This document shows, piece after piece, positions 1 to 11,237 of a stretch of 64,000 bases of DNA. The translations under genes and the position numbers were made by a program. Origin of the DNA: Dactylellina haptotyla (Eukaryota; Ascomycota; Orbiliomycetes; Orbiliales; Orbiliaceae); NCBI GenBank assembly GCA_031310005.1, contig CM062383.1:1116001-1180000 (forward strand). Direction: 5' to 3'. How positions within the stretch are numbered: the first letter of the stretch is position 1; every line of letters begins with the position of its first letter. The notes beneath the pieces were generated by a model. It was not told where the DNA came from and did no database searches. It saw only the letters and a program-made list of their open reading frames with translations.

Positions 1-3000
1 GGAACCCAGCATCGACACTCTCAATCAGCACTTCGAACGCTTTTCTAACCAACATCGGCGTCGCTGTCACCGTTTCAGAAAGCAACTCCTCAACTCCAGC
101 ATCCAGCTCTCCATCTCCAAAACTCTCTAGTGTATCAGCCAACACCGAGTGCGGTTGCATCGAATGCGTCCTCCCAAGCACAAAATCGCTCTCGAGACTC
201 TGCCGGATCTCCGGATCACAACCAGGGTACTGCGCGAAATTAAACAGCGAAGTTGTAAGGTATTGTTCTACAGGCCGGTGCTCCATGGTTCGCTTCACCT
301 GGAGAGCTTTATATCGGTCGAAAAGGCTCTTGAGCGTGTCCCCCACAACCCCGATGGCGAAATATACTTCAACATTACTAGAAATCGTATCTGCTGCCGC
401 GCTGAGCATTTCCGGATTCTCGCTGGTTGCAACAAGCTTGATCACCTCCGCGAGAACACCGTAGTCTTCCAATTCCTCGAGTATTTTCCTGACGAGTAGG
501 AATTCCGCAGGCGACACACCACCGTTCGCATTTTCCGCTACAGACGCCCGCCAGCCGACTGCATGCGCGTTCACATTTCCCGCCGCGGTGCCTTGCTGCT
601 GTCTCTTCCTGACGGCATCACACATCCAGAATCCTAATTCGGACATGACGTTCCTCGTCAGTCCGTGCAGTGTTGATATCTCGTCAAAAGTAAACGCTGA
701 CTCGGGTTTCGTGGCCGGTCGACTCGGTGTGCTGAATATACCCGGTATTCGATCGGCAATAATCTCCTTCGCTCGCGCCAAACTAGCTGCTTCAATGGTT
801 ACCAGGAACCCTTTTTGGAGTAACAGATTGCTGCGTAGATTCCGCTGGGCGCTAGGCGTATGATGGTGGTTGACAGGTATCTCAGCTAAAAGCCGGATAT
901 AGCATGGTTGTTCCTCGTCCACGCTCCCATGACGCATCAGTGCCCCGCGCGAGATCAGCCAGGACATATACTTTCCCGCTGTAAAGTGCCGTGATCGCAC
1001 CAGTTCGGAAATTAGTAGGTATACGTGTTTCTTAGATCTTCGGCCGCCGCCGATGGCGAGGAGGAAATCGTGAATGGGCGGTTGTATTTGCACGCCGAGT
1101 TTGGATAGTCGGCGGAGGAGGCGGACAGCGAAGTATAGTCTATGTAGGCCGACGCGAAGAGATGTTATTGCCCATTCGCAAAGTGCTTTGACGGTTTGGT
1201 GGTAGTCTTTTGAGATGGCGAGGAAGCGGCCAGTGACCTCTTCGATATCGTAAGGTGGGCGGATTTTATCAAGGAAGTCGATGGCGGCTTTGCGAGGTGA
1301 TGCGATTGTTGATCCTCCTGCGCCTCCGGATTTGGAGGCCTGTCGGGCTTCTAGGTTGCGGTTTCTAGCAGCAATGTTGCTGATGCTGGCGAGAACGGTT
1401 GGGTTTCTGGTGTCGACACACGCTCGGAGGGGTTGTTCGTTGATCGCCCAGCTTTTGGGGTTGACGAATGCCTGGCGGTGACTGAGCACGAGATGCTATT
1501 CAAAGTTAGTAAACCTTATTCATATAAAATTTTGGAATCGAATGCATACCGTCAAATGCACCGAAAGTCGTTGCAGTAGTGGCTTGTAAATATCAACCTC
1601 CTTTGTAGCAAGAATCTAATAGCCGTTAGCTTTGCATTTGATATACGTGTAGCGTAATAAACGTACTTGTTTCACTTTTCCAAGCAGCGCATCGACGAAT
1701 CTTCGTCCAAATTTGCGGCTGGAAACAATATGATCCCACGTCATCTGAAGAATGAGTAACGCCACGGGCAAACGATCTAGAGAACAGTTTTCCAAAAGGT
1801 GAAGATACCACTCCAAGAACTGACTTCTATCGAGCAGACCCTCTAGATATAACTGAGTCGTAAGACGCAAACTACCAAAGTCAGCTTCCATATAATGGAT
1901 CCCCCAAAGGGAGCAAACTTACATATAAGTCATCCGAGTTTTCCAACCTCCCTTCGGATTCGAACTCGTGCCCGCCACCTCTTTCCCAAAATCTGCCATC
2001 CCTTTCTCGATATACTGTATCACTCCTTGTGTCCACTCGCGTGGCCACTTGGATTCGTTCCCTATAGCGAGAGACCCTGCACCCTTCCGCTTGAGACTCC
2101 TAATCTCGTTGGCGCCCACGCATCGAACGTACCACAGTGCTCTTAACAGCGGCACGTTCTTGGAGGTATATTCGTCGAGAAGTTCCTTCCCCCGCAATCC
2201 TAGCGGGATTGTCCTCGACACTTTTCTGAGAGGAATAGTCGGGTTCGCGAGATCACGCAGCCAGATTTCCCGACGCTGGCCGGGGAAGGTGACACGCGGG
2301 GGGAACTTAAATGTGGACGGGGCGGTGATGCGGCCGATGTGCTGGCGTTTGTCGAGGATGGTGACGAAGAGAGAGGAGACAATGTCCACGCTCACGTTCT
2401 TCTTGATGAGCGGGGCTAGGAGGTTTTTGGCGGAGCCTTGTTCGCCTGGGTGCATTTTGTCGGAGAAACCAGTACGGGCAGCGCTTTCTGTGACGTGGTC
2501 TTCCGGGTGGTTACCGCGCCATGGGAAGAAGTCCGGATATTCTATAGCAGATACTTGTTAGAGAAGAGTTTTTATATTGATGTATAGGGGGTATATGGAG
2601 AGAACTTACTGGGCTCTTTAAGTTCTTTGCCTGAATTGTCTTTGAAGGGGTACGAATGACAGCCGGTGGGAGGCTCGATCATGTACGATTTGAGCTTGTT
2701 GTCTCTGGGGGCTACCTGCGTGCCGGGCTGCGGTGCAACCTTTTGGCGAGTGGACCGCTTGGGTTTCTTGTTCGGCTGCGGGATGACCTTCAACTCGATA
2801 GCCGGCTGGCTGCTGAAGGAGAGGAGGAACGGCGCATGCGAGTTCTGCTGCTGCTGCGCGGTGGTGGGGAAGGGGAATGCGTAACGGGGTCTCTTGCGGG
2901 CGTTCGTGACGGCGAGGGGGCCCTTCGCCGGCATGTTTGGTGGGAAGGCTTCTTGGGCAGCAGAGCGGAGGACGCTGGGGGATGCAGCAACGGACTTCGC

Positions 3001-3273
3001 GATAGACGAGCTGCGGCCACGAGATCGGACGGGAGTAGGCAGCGTGGGCGAGGTGAGGTCGATCACGTTGGCGGATTTGGAGGATTGGCGCGAGTGGGAG
3101 ACACGGCCGGACTGGCTGGACGTCGGCGTGGAGGCGTGCGAGTGGGAGCCCGCAGTGGCGCCGGGGATGACGAGAGGACTCGGGTGAGGCCCCGTGTGCG
3201 GCTGGCTGGGACGACGTCCTCCGCCGGTGCCGCCGGCAGTCCGCTGCTGGCGAGGCTTTGTGACGGTGCTCAT
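1..3273 (-). CDS. MED12: Mediator subunit 12 (Srb8/Med12), C-terminus beyond left edge
   Basis: Subunit of the Mediator CDK8 kinase module, a nuclear regulator of RNA polymerase II. Exons read 3273-2610, 2541-1923, 1871-1667, 1615-1550 and 1495 to the window edge, all with GT-AG introns of 51-68 nt and continuous phase; the last exon stays open to base 1, giving about 1,016 residues of a protein usually near 1,500 in Pezizomycotina. The first ~220 residues are Ser/Pro/Arg-rich and disordered. Then comes the family block with PDFFPWRGNHPED, PPRVTFPGQRREIWLRDLAN, KVSRTIPLGLRGKELL and VGANEIRSLKRKG, followed by LLDRSQFLEWYLHLLENCSL, all matching fungal Med12 as I know it. The ATG at 3273 opens the frame. 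Its neighbour on the right (Asterix-like) is transcribed divergently across about 1.2 kb. Confidence 0.93.
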
Positions 3274-4484
3274 CGTGTCTACGCCGACATGTATCGAAGT
3301 GTGTATACGGTTGTGTAGATCGGGTATTATTATTATTTATACGGTACTGTTTATGGTATTATATCGGGTGGTTCCTGGGGATGACCTCTGCAAGTCAGTT
3401 AGCACGCCTCTCGTGTTTATTTATGTCTGTGTATATGTATATAATTGTACATATTTATGTAATTATATAATGGGCAGCAGATACGGGAGGGGATCGAGAG
3501 TGGAGCTGAGAGGGATCCTGCGTACCGAATTGCGACGGTGGTCTGTCGCGTTACCAGCTCGGGTATCTGACGGGCGTTCGGCGGCAGGGACAGGACGATG
3601 GCGGCAGCAGCGGCATCGCTGGTGGTTCGCCCGTGTGAACGAGGGACAGGGAGACCGAAGCCGTCGAGGGAGGAGGTCGAGACCGAAACGGCGGCGATGA
3701 TGGGGCGGCCCTCGAGTCTGTCTTGGTGGTGGTGGTGGAGGATGTCTGATGTTCGAGATGGGAAGCGGTTGCCGTTCCCAGCATTATCCTTCCCTCCCAC
3801 ACTCAATCTGCTGATTAGTGCCAGCATCCCGGCCCACACCAGCCAGCCAGCCAATGCCTCTCCGTCCAGGCACCGGTGGGGCCTCCCCTACCTGTCATGC
3901 AGCAGCAGCAGGTTCCTCTGAATCCGAGGTTGCGGTCCTTCTCGAGGCTCGCTCTGTCCACTCTGGCGATATGCAGGTATACAAGTACGTACAAGCAGGC
4001 CGGAGCGCCTCCAGGGAGAGCCATTATTAGTCGCTGACAGGCGCGTTTGAGCGATGTATGATCAGATAATATCACAGGCGGAGTTCATTTGCTCGGATCG
4101 AGTATCCCAAACGTGATCCGGCCAGGAAGGGTGCACCCGCTGCTCATACTCATGAGATCTGGTGCGGTAATCGGGGGCAGCGTTCCAATTGCGCTCAATC
4201 CACGGCAATTGATACCATACGTGCATACGACAACTCGAGCCGTCCGAATCGTCATAGCTAGCGTCCGTAAACACCATCAGACCGTACGCACAGGACCGTC
4301 TAACGGCTAAAGGACGGCGTGGGGCAGCTGGCACATCAGCCAAGAAAAAGGTAAAATAATCACTAAAGCCGCCACCAAATACGAGCCCCAACGACCGAAC
4401 ACTATCATCTCCCGTTCGCCTCCTAACCTCAACATCTCCAAACATTTTCAACATCTAGACAAATATAGAATACCAACAATCACG
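3274..4484. promoter_or_regulatory. Divergent intergenic region MED12 / Asterix-like gene
   Basis: About 1.2 kb between two start codons facing apart. It holds AT-rich stretches near 3330-3480, a short (TGG)n run near 3724 and no reading frame I can relate to a protein family. I infer that both promoters lie here; I see no specific operator. Confidence 0.5.
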
Positions 4485-5412
4485 ATGTCGAGCAAGAAGG
4501 ACATGAGGCGCGCGGACCTGAGTACGTTCTATCAAAGCAGCAGCAGCAGCAGCAACCGTCAGGACCCTCGCTAATTTGACGTCACAAATAGTCATGCCGT
4601 ACCAGGCTCCTCCGGCGCCGAACCCAGAGAGTACGTCGCACGATTCATACAAGTCTACAGATTCAGCTCGCTAATTGTTCGTCTGTCGGGTGTAGCATCG
4701 ACTGATATCAGTTGTACGTTCCAGCGTCTATATCATCGCCAAAGATAGGAGTGTCTGGGTTGGAAGAACAGCATTGACAGATTCCGGTGCATAGCGACAA
4801 TGGCTTCAACGCTCCCAATGGCTGCTGTGCGTTTCCTTTACTCCGCTCATTTGATGGTAGGATATTTACTAACAGTGCCTGTCTCGGGGGAGCAGATGTT
4901 CTTGCGTAACAGGTTCGTCGCTGGCTGAGGGGATCTCCCACGTTATCACGATAGTCTAACCGTAAAACCCGCAAACAGAACGCTCGCCTGGTAATACACC
5001 CCGTCGCGTTCAGCTATACCATTGCATATATCTCTACGGAAACTAGGAAAGCTAAACGATGGTGAATTGAAAAAAAAAAACCAGGGCCTCGATGTCCTTC
5101 GCTGTCCAGACCTGGCTGTCTGAAACACCCGCTATGGCCGCCGCTGGGAAACAGCCTGCGTTCTTCAGCATTGTCTTTGCCGGTAGGTCCCCACCACCAC
5201 CAGACTAGCCAACCCATATTTTGATTAAAGTCACTCGAGCTGACGAATCGCGTAGCTATCTCCATTCTCGTCGTGAGTATCCAGCGATAATGTAGTGATC
5301 AATCGTGAACCCGCGCATGACTAAGATTTGATAAATGCAGTCGTACATGCCATCGGCTCCTAGACCCGCTCCGACGGGGACCGGAGAACCTGCAGCTCAG
5401 CCGGGAGCTTGA
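4485..5412 (+). CDS. Asterix-like protein (UPF0139), PAT complex subunit
   Basis: Small ER membrane protein; its animal homologue Asterix (WDR83OS) works with CCDC47 as an intramembrane chaperone for multipass proteins. I assemble nine exons: 4485-4521, 4592-4630, 4696-4713, 4795-4826, 4896-4912, 4979-4990, 5085-5182, 5256-5272 and 5341-5412, giving 113 residues. The start MSSKKDMRRADLIMPYQ, the central PMAAMFLRNRTLAW and the hydrophobic FFSIVFAAISILVSYMPSAP segment match fungal UPF0139 proteins; two or three membrane segments are likely. Phases agree at all eight junctions and every intron is GT-AG. Oddities: eight introns in 342 coding bases, and exons of 12, 17, 17 and 18 nt. The family call is sound; the exact micro-exon edges depend on the frame and homology. 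Confidence 0.85.
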
Positions 5413-6991
5413 AAAGTGGCACGGCGGTTAGGAAGATACGATGTGATACACGTGGGAGAAGAAGCGAGATCGCTTCCGGTGTCCTATGGTTTCCACCAAC
5501 AACGTTCAATTCAAAACTTCTCTGTGGTTCGGCCTTAATATACGGGGTGTTCTTTTTTGATAGGGGGGATAAAAGCGAAATGAAAATAAAACTCTCGTTT
5601 CTTGATTGTACCATATTTTATTATTCCAATTTTATTCAAAATTGCTTCTCTGTCCGATCGCTTTTCGGAGCGGGTATGGTTGGGGTGGACAACGGGCCAA
5701 GCAGCCCTGCTGGTGGTGGAACAGTCATAGCAGCGATCTTGCTCCTTTGGTGAGGCCCGACGACAGCGAATGGGTTAGCATCGGGCCGCTCCGTCAGCAG
5801 GAAAAGGCGAGGAGGGCATCACCAACTCGCCCTTGACAGCAGAAAGCGGCCAAGGGATGGATACGCATATTTGAATGACTGAGACGGAGACAGGCTCGTT
5901 TCGGCTGGACGAGGCCAAACTGGGTCTTGGCCGTGACGGATCCGACTGGCCTCAGCGGTCCCAGCAGCACCCAGCAGCAGCACCCAGCAGGAGTCCGCAG
6001 CAGTACCCAGCAGTACCCAGCAGCAAGTACTCCGGCGATGCTGGCTGGCTGGCTAGACCAGGTGCGTCCGGGCCCGTCTTCGTCTTCTTCGCTCAGCTGG
6101 GTAATTAAATGCCTCTCGCCTGGCGTGCAGGCTGTGCTCTTTCATCATAGCTCCCTCCCACCGTCCCGTCGTGTCGTCCCATGCGGCCAGAGCTGCGTTG
6201 GGGCATAAATAAGCTTGCACCCCTCCTCCCTCCCAGCTCTCGCTTCCCTTCTCTCTTCCTCTCCCTTCGCACAATTTTCTTCTTCTCGCTCGATCGCCCC
6301 ACCGACGACACCTCTCCGCTCTTCCTTCCGTTCTGTTTCTGCTGCTGCTTCTTGCTGCTTCCCTCTCTCGTCCGTCCGAACGATAGCTAGTTAGTTCTTC
6401 TATTCCTCCAGTTCTCTGCGAATAAGGTGGGTGATTAGACTCCGCTGTGCTCCTTCCCTCTCTCCTCCTCCTCCGTACCACGCGACTACCTTCCCTGCTC
6501 CCTCTCCTCTGCCTCCTCTCCAATCACAGCTCCCCCGTGAACATACCAACATACATACACCCAGCCCGGCAATCGGACTCTTGGTGCCTTTTTGTCCTAT
6601 GCTGTTTGTTCTCGTCGGGTGCTTGCCCCTTCCTCGTCGGCCTTGTTCCCCGCCCATTTCCCCCCCAAATTTGGCCGCCTTTTTTGCCTATTGTCTCATT
6701 CGCTCGTGTCATTCACCCAACCAACAACCCCCATCTCGTTCTTCACCTTTCCTTGCCACCCTCATACATCCACCCACACACCGAGATATATATAAATCAT
6801 AAACTCTCTTCCCTTCCCACAAACCCCCCCTCTTGCATCTTCAAACTCACCTGTCTGCGTCTTCTTCTCTTCTCTAAACTAACCTGCTCTGCTATAAAAG
6901 ACACCTTACGTTCAAACAACTCTCCCTCAACCCCTCTTCCCAAAACCCCGAAAAAACCGTTCTTTAGGGTCAACCCTCAAAAAAGCAGTTT
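5413..6991 (+). promoter_or_regulatory. Upstream region and pyrimidine-rich leader of eIF1
   Basis: No protein-like frame is convincing here. From about 6220 to 6900 the + strand is strongly C/T-rich, as in promoters of highly expressed fungal translation genes. A TATAAAAG element sits at 6893-6900, about 92 nt before the eIF1 start codon. The first part (5413-5900) is the 3' flank of the Asterix-like gene. Confidence 0.6.
5961..6026. repeat. Imperfect CAG/ACCCAGCAG repeat
   Basis: Short head-to-tail run of CAGCAG and ACCCAGCAG units in non-coding DNA upstream of eIF1. It is not clearly part of a gene and is probably a microsatellite. Confidence 0.7.
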
Positions 6992-7530
6992 ATGTCCTTC
7001 GATAACTTCAAAACAAACGGTATGTCTACGTTTCCCCACCCCAACCCTGTAATCGGAATCTCTAACGACTCCCCCGCGAACAGATCCCTTCGCAGACACC
7101 GGTGATGACGACGAGGTCCAAGCCGCAGGCATCGTTCATATCCGTATCCAGCGTGAGTCACAACAACCTCTCTTTTGAGAAACTTATATGAGAATCCCAC
7201 AATTGACGTTCAAATTCGCAGAACGTAATGGTCGTAAGACCTTGACAACTGTCCAGGGCCTTCCACAACAATATGACCCTAAACGTATTTTGAAAGTCCT
7301 CAAAAAAGATTTTGGTACGCCCTAAACCCGCCACGGCCTCCAAGTTCTCTCTTTCCACCTAGCTAACCACCCTGCCAACAGCCACCAATGGTAATATCGT
7401 TCAAGACGCTGAACTCGGCGAAGTAATCCAATTCCAAGGTGACCAACGCGCAAAGGTCAGGGACTTTATTATTAGCAAGGACAAAGGCCTCGGGGTTTCC
7501 ACCGACAAAGTGAAAGTCCACGGTTTCTAA
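6992..7530 (+). CDS. SUI1: Translation initiation factor eIF1 (Sui1)
   Basis: eIF1 binds the 40S subunit near the P site and enforces stringent AUG selection. Four exons (6992-7019, 7084-7152, 7222-7314, 7382-7530) encode 112 residues, the usual size for the family. The protein starts MSFDNFKTNDPFAD, carries the SUI1 core HIRIQQRNGRKTLTTVQGLP and KRILKVLKKDFATNGNI, and ends GDQRAKVRDFIISKDKG followed by a short tail. The start is fixed by homology. The start context is unusual: -3 to -1 are TTT and +4 is T, which is poor for initiation and fits the known autoregulation of eIF1 translation in eukaryotes. A TATA element and a long CT-rich leader precede it. Confidence 0.96.
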
Positions 7531-9337
7531 ACTCATCCCTCTCATGAAAGCGCCCATCATTTGAAAGAAACCAGAAATAAACAACAACACCTTCGTATCC
7601 CTTCAATCACAACGCTCTACCACCCTTGGAAGGAAGAAAACAGGAGAACGACAAGAAGGGCAAGCCACATGTTTCTTTGCATGAAATTACGATTCTAGTC
7701 TGTTTGTTCCCATATACTTTTAGAACGAACTTTATTTCTTGAATCTGCTGGCTTTCTCCCCCTTCCAACCGTTTCGCCTTCTTTCTCCAACCTCTCTTCA
7801 TCGTTAATTTGCGTCTTCTCTCCAACGAAAAACCACCCATTGGATGACCCAAATTTAACTTTTTACGATACCCTGGGATTGAATTTCTCGTCTTTTGTTT
7901 GTTCTGGTTTTTCTCTTACGTTCGGGCATTACAGGAACTCTTTCAATATCGGGGTGTCTATTGGGACTTTATTATCACTTTTCTTGTTCTATCCTTCCAT
8001 CCAACCTTGTTTTGCTTAAAACTTTAAATACTCTTTTCCCAGTTACTTTTACACTCTTATATCCGCCGTCGTGGAATCCTGTTCGCACTGGAAAGAAACG
8101 ATCCCACCAAAAACATAAAAAACACATCTGCATTGAGATATTTTTGTTTTCACTTCCCTTTCTTGAATTATTGCATGCCCAGTAGTAGGGTACGACAATA
8201 AAAAAAAGAGAAAAATTACTTTAAAAAGGAGGGGTCAATATTCTCGCGGGTGTCTTTTCCCCCAGAAGAACAGCGGAGGAGGAACTTTTGTAAACTTCTA
8301 GACGCTCCCTCGTGCCTTGTTTTTTTTTGTTCTTTTTTAACCATTTTGTCGCCCCCGTCACTCGCTTCTGTTTGGAATATAATGGACGATAGGGATAGAC
8401 GATCATTTAGAATGGAAGAGAAGATATTTTCAATGTCAGAAAACCAAAAATTTTTAAATGTTCACCACGTAGACAACCAGTGAGGCCAAAGTGCAATGTA
8501 TAGATATTACGTGAGATTTCCCTGAAAACCTGCCACGCACGCGTGCACAAGCGAAAGGAAAGCAGAGAGAGATAAGAAGAGGAAACGTTTGGCGGGAGAG
8601 CTCAAAGCTCAAAAGATACGGAATATACCCAACCCAACCGTATGCATGACATTAATTTTTCCGGGGCCTCCAAGTGTAGATAAGAAATCCCAAGCCTTTT
8701 TCCGTTCCAACCCCCCCGCTTACTCGAGGCTTGTGGGTGGGTTTAATGCATGTCATCCATCCACTCCCCTTCAGATGAAACGAATGTTCGCTTGGGTAGA
8801 TATCGATACCCTTGGTCTTTTGAATACCTGGTTTTCTCCAATACGAGGCGACATCCGCTTACCCATGAAGTCGAGTAGCCTTCTGTTTGACACTGTTACC
8901 TACACAGGCGTACAGGGCTTCGTTATAGATCTTTCAAAACCTCGTCTCCAGATGAAATGCTTTAACTGTTCGTTTTTTTAAATTGCTGTAAATTAGTCTT
9001 ATAACCGTCGCGGTGGGAATACTAAGGTAGGATATTTTCTTTATTTTCTTACTATCTACGAATCTACCTATACTACGCCATCCTCTTATTTCCCCCAAAA
9101 AATCTCCAAATCCCACCTCTTCTGTATATATAAAATGATAAAAATAGGACCAACGTCCCTATTCTCGTCATTTATCGCAAAATAACAATAGAAAGGAAAA
9201 ACGCCAACTGTAAAACCAAAAATAAGGCGAACCCTCCGGTTGAAAATACGAAACCCCAATTCCTTCTGCTTCCGTTCCCTGTGTCCAATTCATACCACGA
9301 CAGCAGTTACTAGAATCGATCCCATCCGTTTTCCTCT
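7531..9337. other. Gene-free stretch between convergent eIF1 and otubain genes
   Basis: About 1.8 kb of T-rich and mixed sequence containing the 3' ends of both neighbours. The longest frames lack ATG starts or family resemblance. I see no RNA gene that I can defend. Confidence 0.5.
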
Positions 9338-11237
9338 TTAATCCTGAGGACTCCACATCTCCGGCTGGAAATTCACATTCTGGTAATGACTCGTGCTGTA
9401 ATGACTGTGCTTGAACAATTTGGTATACGCATCGTCCACCTTACCCTTATTCATTGCATCGGTGCTCCCCAATCCGCTTCCCGTATTCCCTCGTAACAAC
9501 CCGGGATACCCTTCTTCACAGAGATCGAACCCACCACCGCCATTGAATACTTGTGAGGAGAATACAGAACTGCAGAATGGGTTACGGGTGTATTCCGTGC
9601 CGAGCATCATAGATACTCTAACCCCGCCCTCCGCGGCAGTAGCAGCAGCAGAAGAGACGGGTATCCTCGCAGGCGCGAGATCACCGTTCTTATAAATCAA
9701 ATCGTAGTGGCCGGGGCGGTATAGCATTCTCAGCGTCTTTTGGGCCTCGTCTTCCGCGGGGGTGTCCTTGGGTGGCGCGGATTCGTCCTCGAACTTGTGG
9801 ACGTTGACTTCATCGCTCTCGCTGCGGTCTAGATAGGAGATCTCGACGACGAGTCCTGCGGGGATGAACAGGACGTCGACTAAGGCCTTCACGCCGAGAT
9901 GGTCAATTTGCACGCCGTAGGGTTCGATTTGGGAGCTGCGGTAGTCCTCGATGGAGGTTTCGATGAAGGCTTCGTAGGCATCCGGGTGCAGTCTTAAGTG
10001 GGCGGAGACGAGGAGCTACACAATTAGAGATATGTTCGAAATCCAGATATTTATGAAGAAGAGTTTTTGTTACCTTCAAATGAGTAATGATGGCATTACT
10101 CGCGTCGTCTCTATTGAACGCTTCGACGACCGGTGTGTCGTCGTATGGGTTATCAATCGCAGGGCTCTGCGAGATAGTTTTCAAAAGTTCGATGGTTTCT
10201 TCGACAAAGTCCTCGTAGAGGTATTCGGACATGCCGACATCGTTCATCCAGCTGCACAGTGACTTGAGGCGGTTCATTTCATCTTGGATGAATTTTTCAT
10301 CTCCAGTGCGCAATAGCAGTTCGAAGTATCCGAACGCCAGGGCTATGAAATATTAGCTTCTTGAATCTTAAAATTCGAAATAGCAGGAAGAGACATACCC
10401 CTCCACCCGCAATTGCCGTCACCTCGAATGGTGCGGTAGTTGGAGTATTTTGGTGACAGCGCCTGCGTACAATATCAGTAAATACTCTCTTGAGATTCTA
10501 GATTCTAGAGAACCAACTTACAGCAGTTTTACGAACATAAACTAGATCAGCGCCAGCATATTCAGCTTCTAGAATCTTGCTAGATTGAAGTTGTCCAACA
10601 AGCGGTCCCTATATATCAAATGCACAAAATTAGTCTCAAAACATCCAGTATACATCCTCGACCCTGAAGGTCACATATTTGGAAAAAAAAGTATTTAAAA
10701 ACTTACGCTAACATCCGGCTCGTAGGTTGCCGATAATTTTTCCAAATCTGCGAGTTCTTGCGCGGTCTTCATCCCAGCCTTCTCCTCGACAGACGCAGAA
10801 GTCTCAGCCATGGTAGGCAAAACCGGTCCTGGTATTCTTAGTCCGGGGGTAGTAGGTACTCCGAGTGATACTATCCCACTCGGTGTGTATGAATACAACG
10901 GTGGACGTCCAAGTATTCTGACTGGTCCGGGGTACGACCAAGCTGGAAGAGGGGGGTGAGGGGGGGTAGATGGGTCTGGCAGTAATGGAAGGGTATTGTT
11001 AGTCTGATAGATCGGCACTTGATGGTAAGGAGGAGGCGGCTGGAAAGGCGGTATATTTGGATGCAGTGGAGGTGGTATGAAATCTGGGAATGGGAAAGGA
11101 GGAGGGAAGATGGGTGGTAAGGGTGATATTGGGGAAAGACAAGCCCGGAAAATATGAGACTGGCAGAAGCGACAAGAACAGGGAATGAATTCGCAGTCTG
11201 GGGGCACTTGAACAGGTTGGAGATGTGGGTGATGCAT
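9338..11237 (-). CDS. Otubain-type deubiquitinase (peptidase C65)
   Basis: Cysteine protease that removes ubiquitin, often from K48-linked chains. Exons 11237-10707, 10608-10522, 10462-10399, 10342-10074 and 10015-9338 give 542 residues with consistent phase. The otubain core starts near residue 178 with GPLVGQLQSSKILEAEYAGA; the catalytic motif RGDGNCGWRA places Asp at ~221 and Cys at ~224, and PGHYDLIYK gives the catalytic His at ~420. Residues 1-142 are proline-rich and include a Cys/His cluster near residues 15-28. I chose the ATG at 11237 because the frame is open and Pro-rich N-termini occur in fungal otubains; the ATG at 10811 (MAETSASVEEKAG) is the alternative and would give 400 residues. 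Catalytic identity is firm; the N-terminus is not. Confidence 0.9.

Noticed and set aside
1960-1985. tRNA B-box-like GTTCGAATCC on the minus strand
   Set aside because: Lies inside MED12 coding sequence, with no A box or cloverleaf at the proper distance.
2656-3318. 220-codon plus-strand frame
   Set aside because: Antisense shadow of the Ser/Arg-rich N-terminus of MED12.
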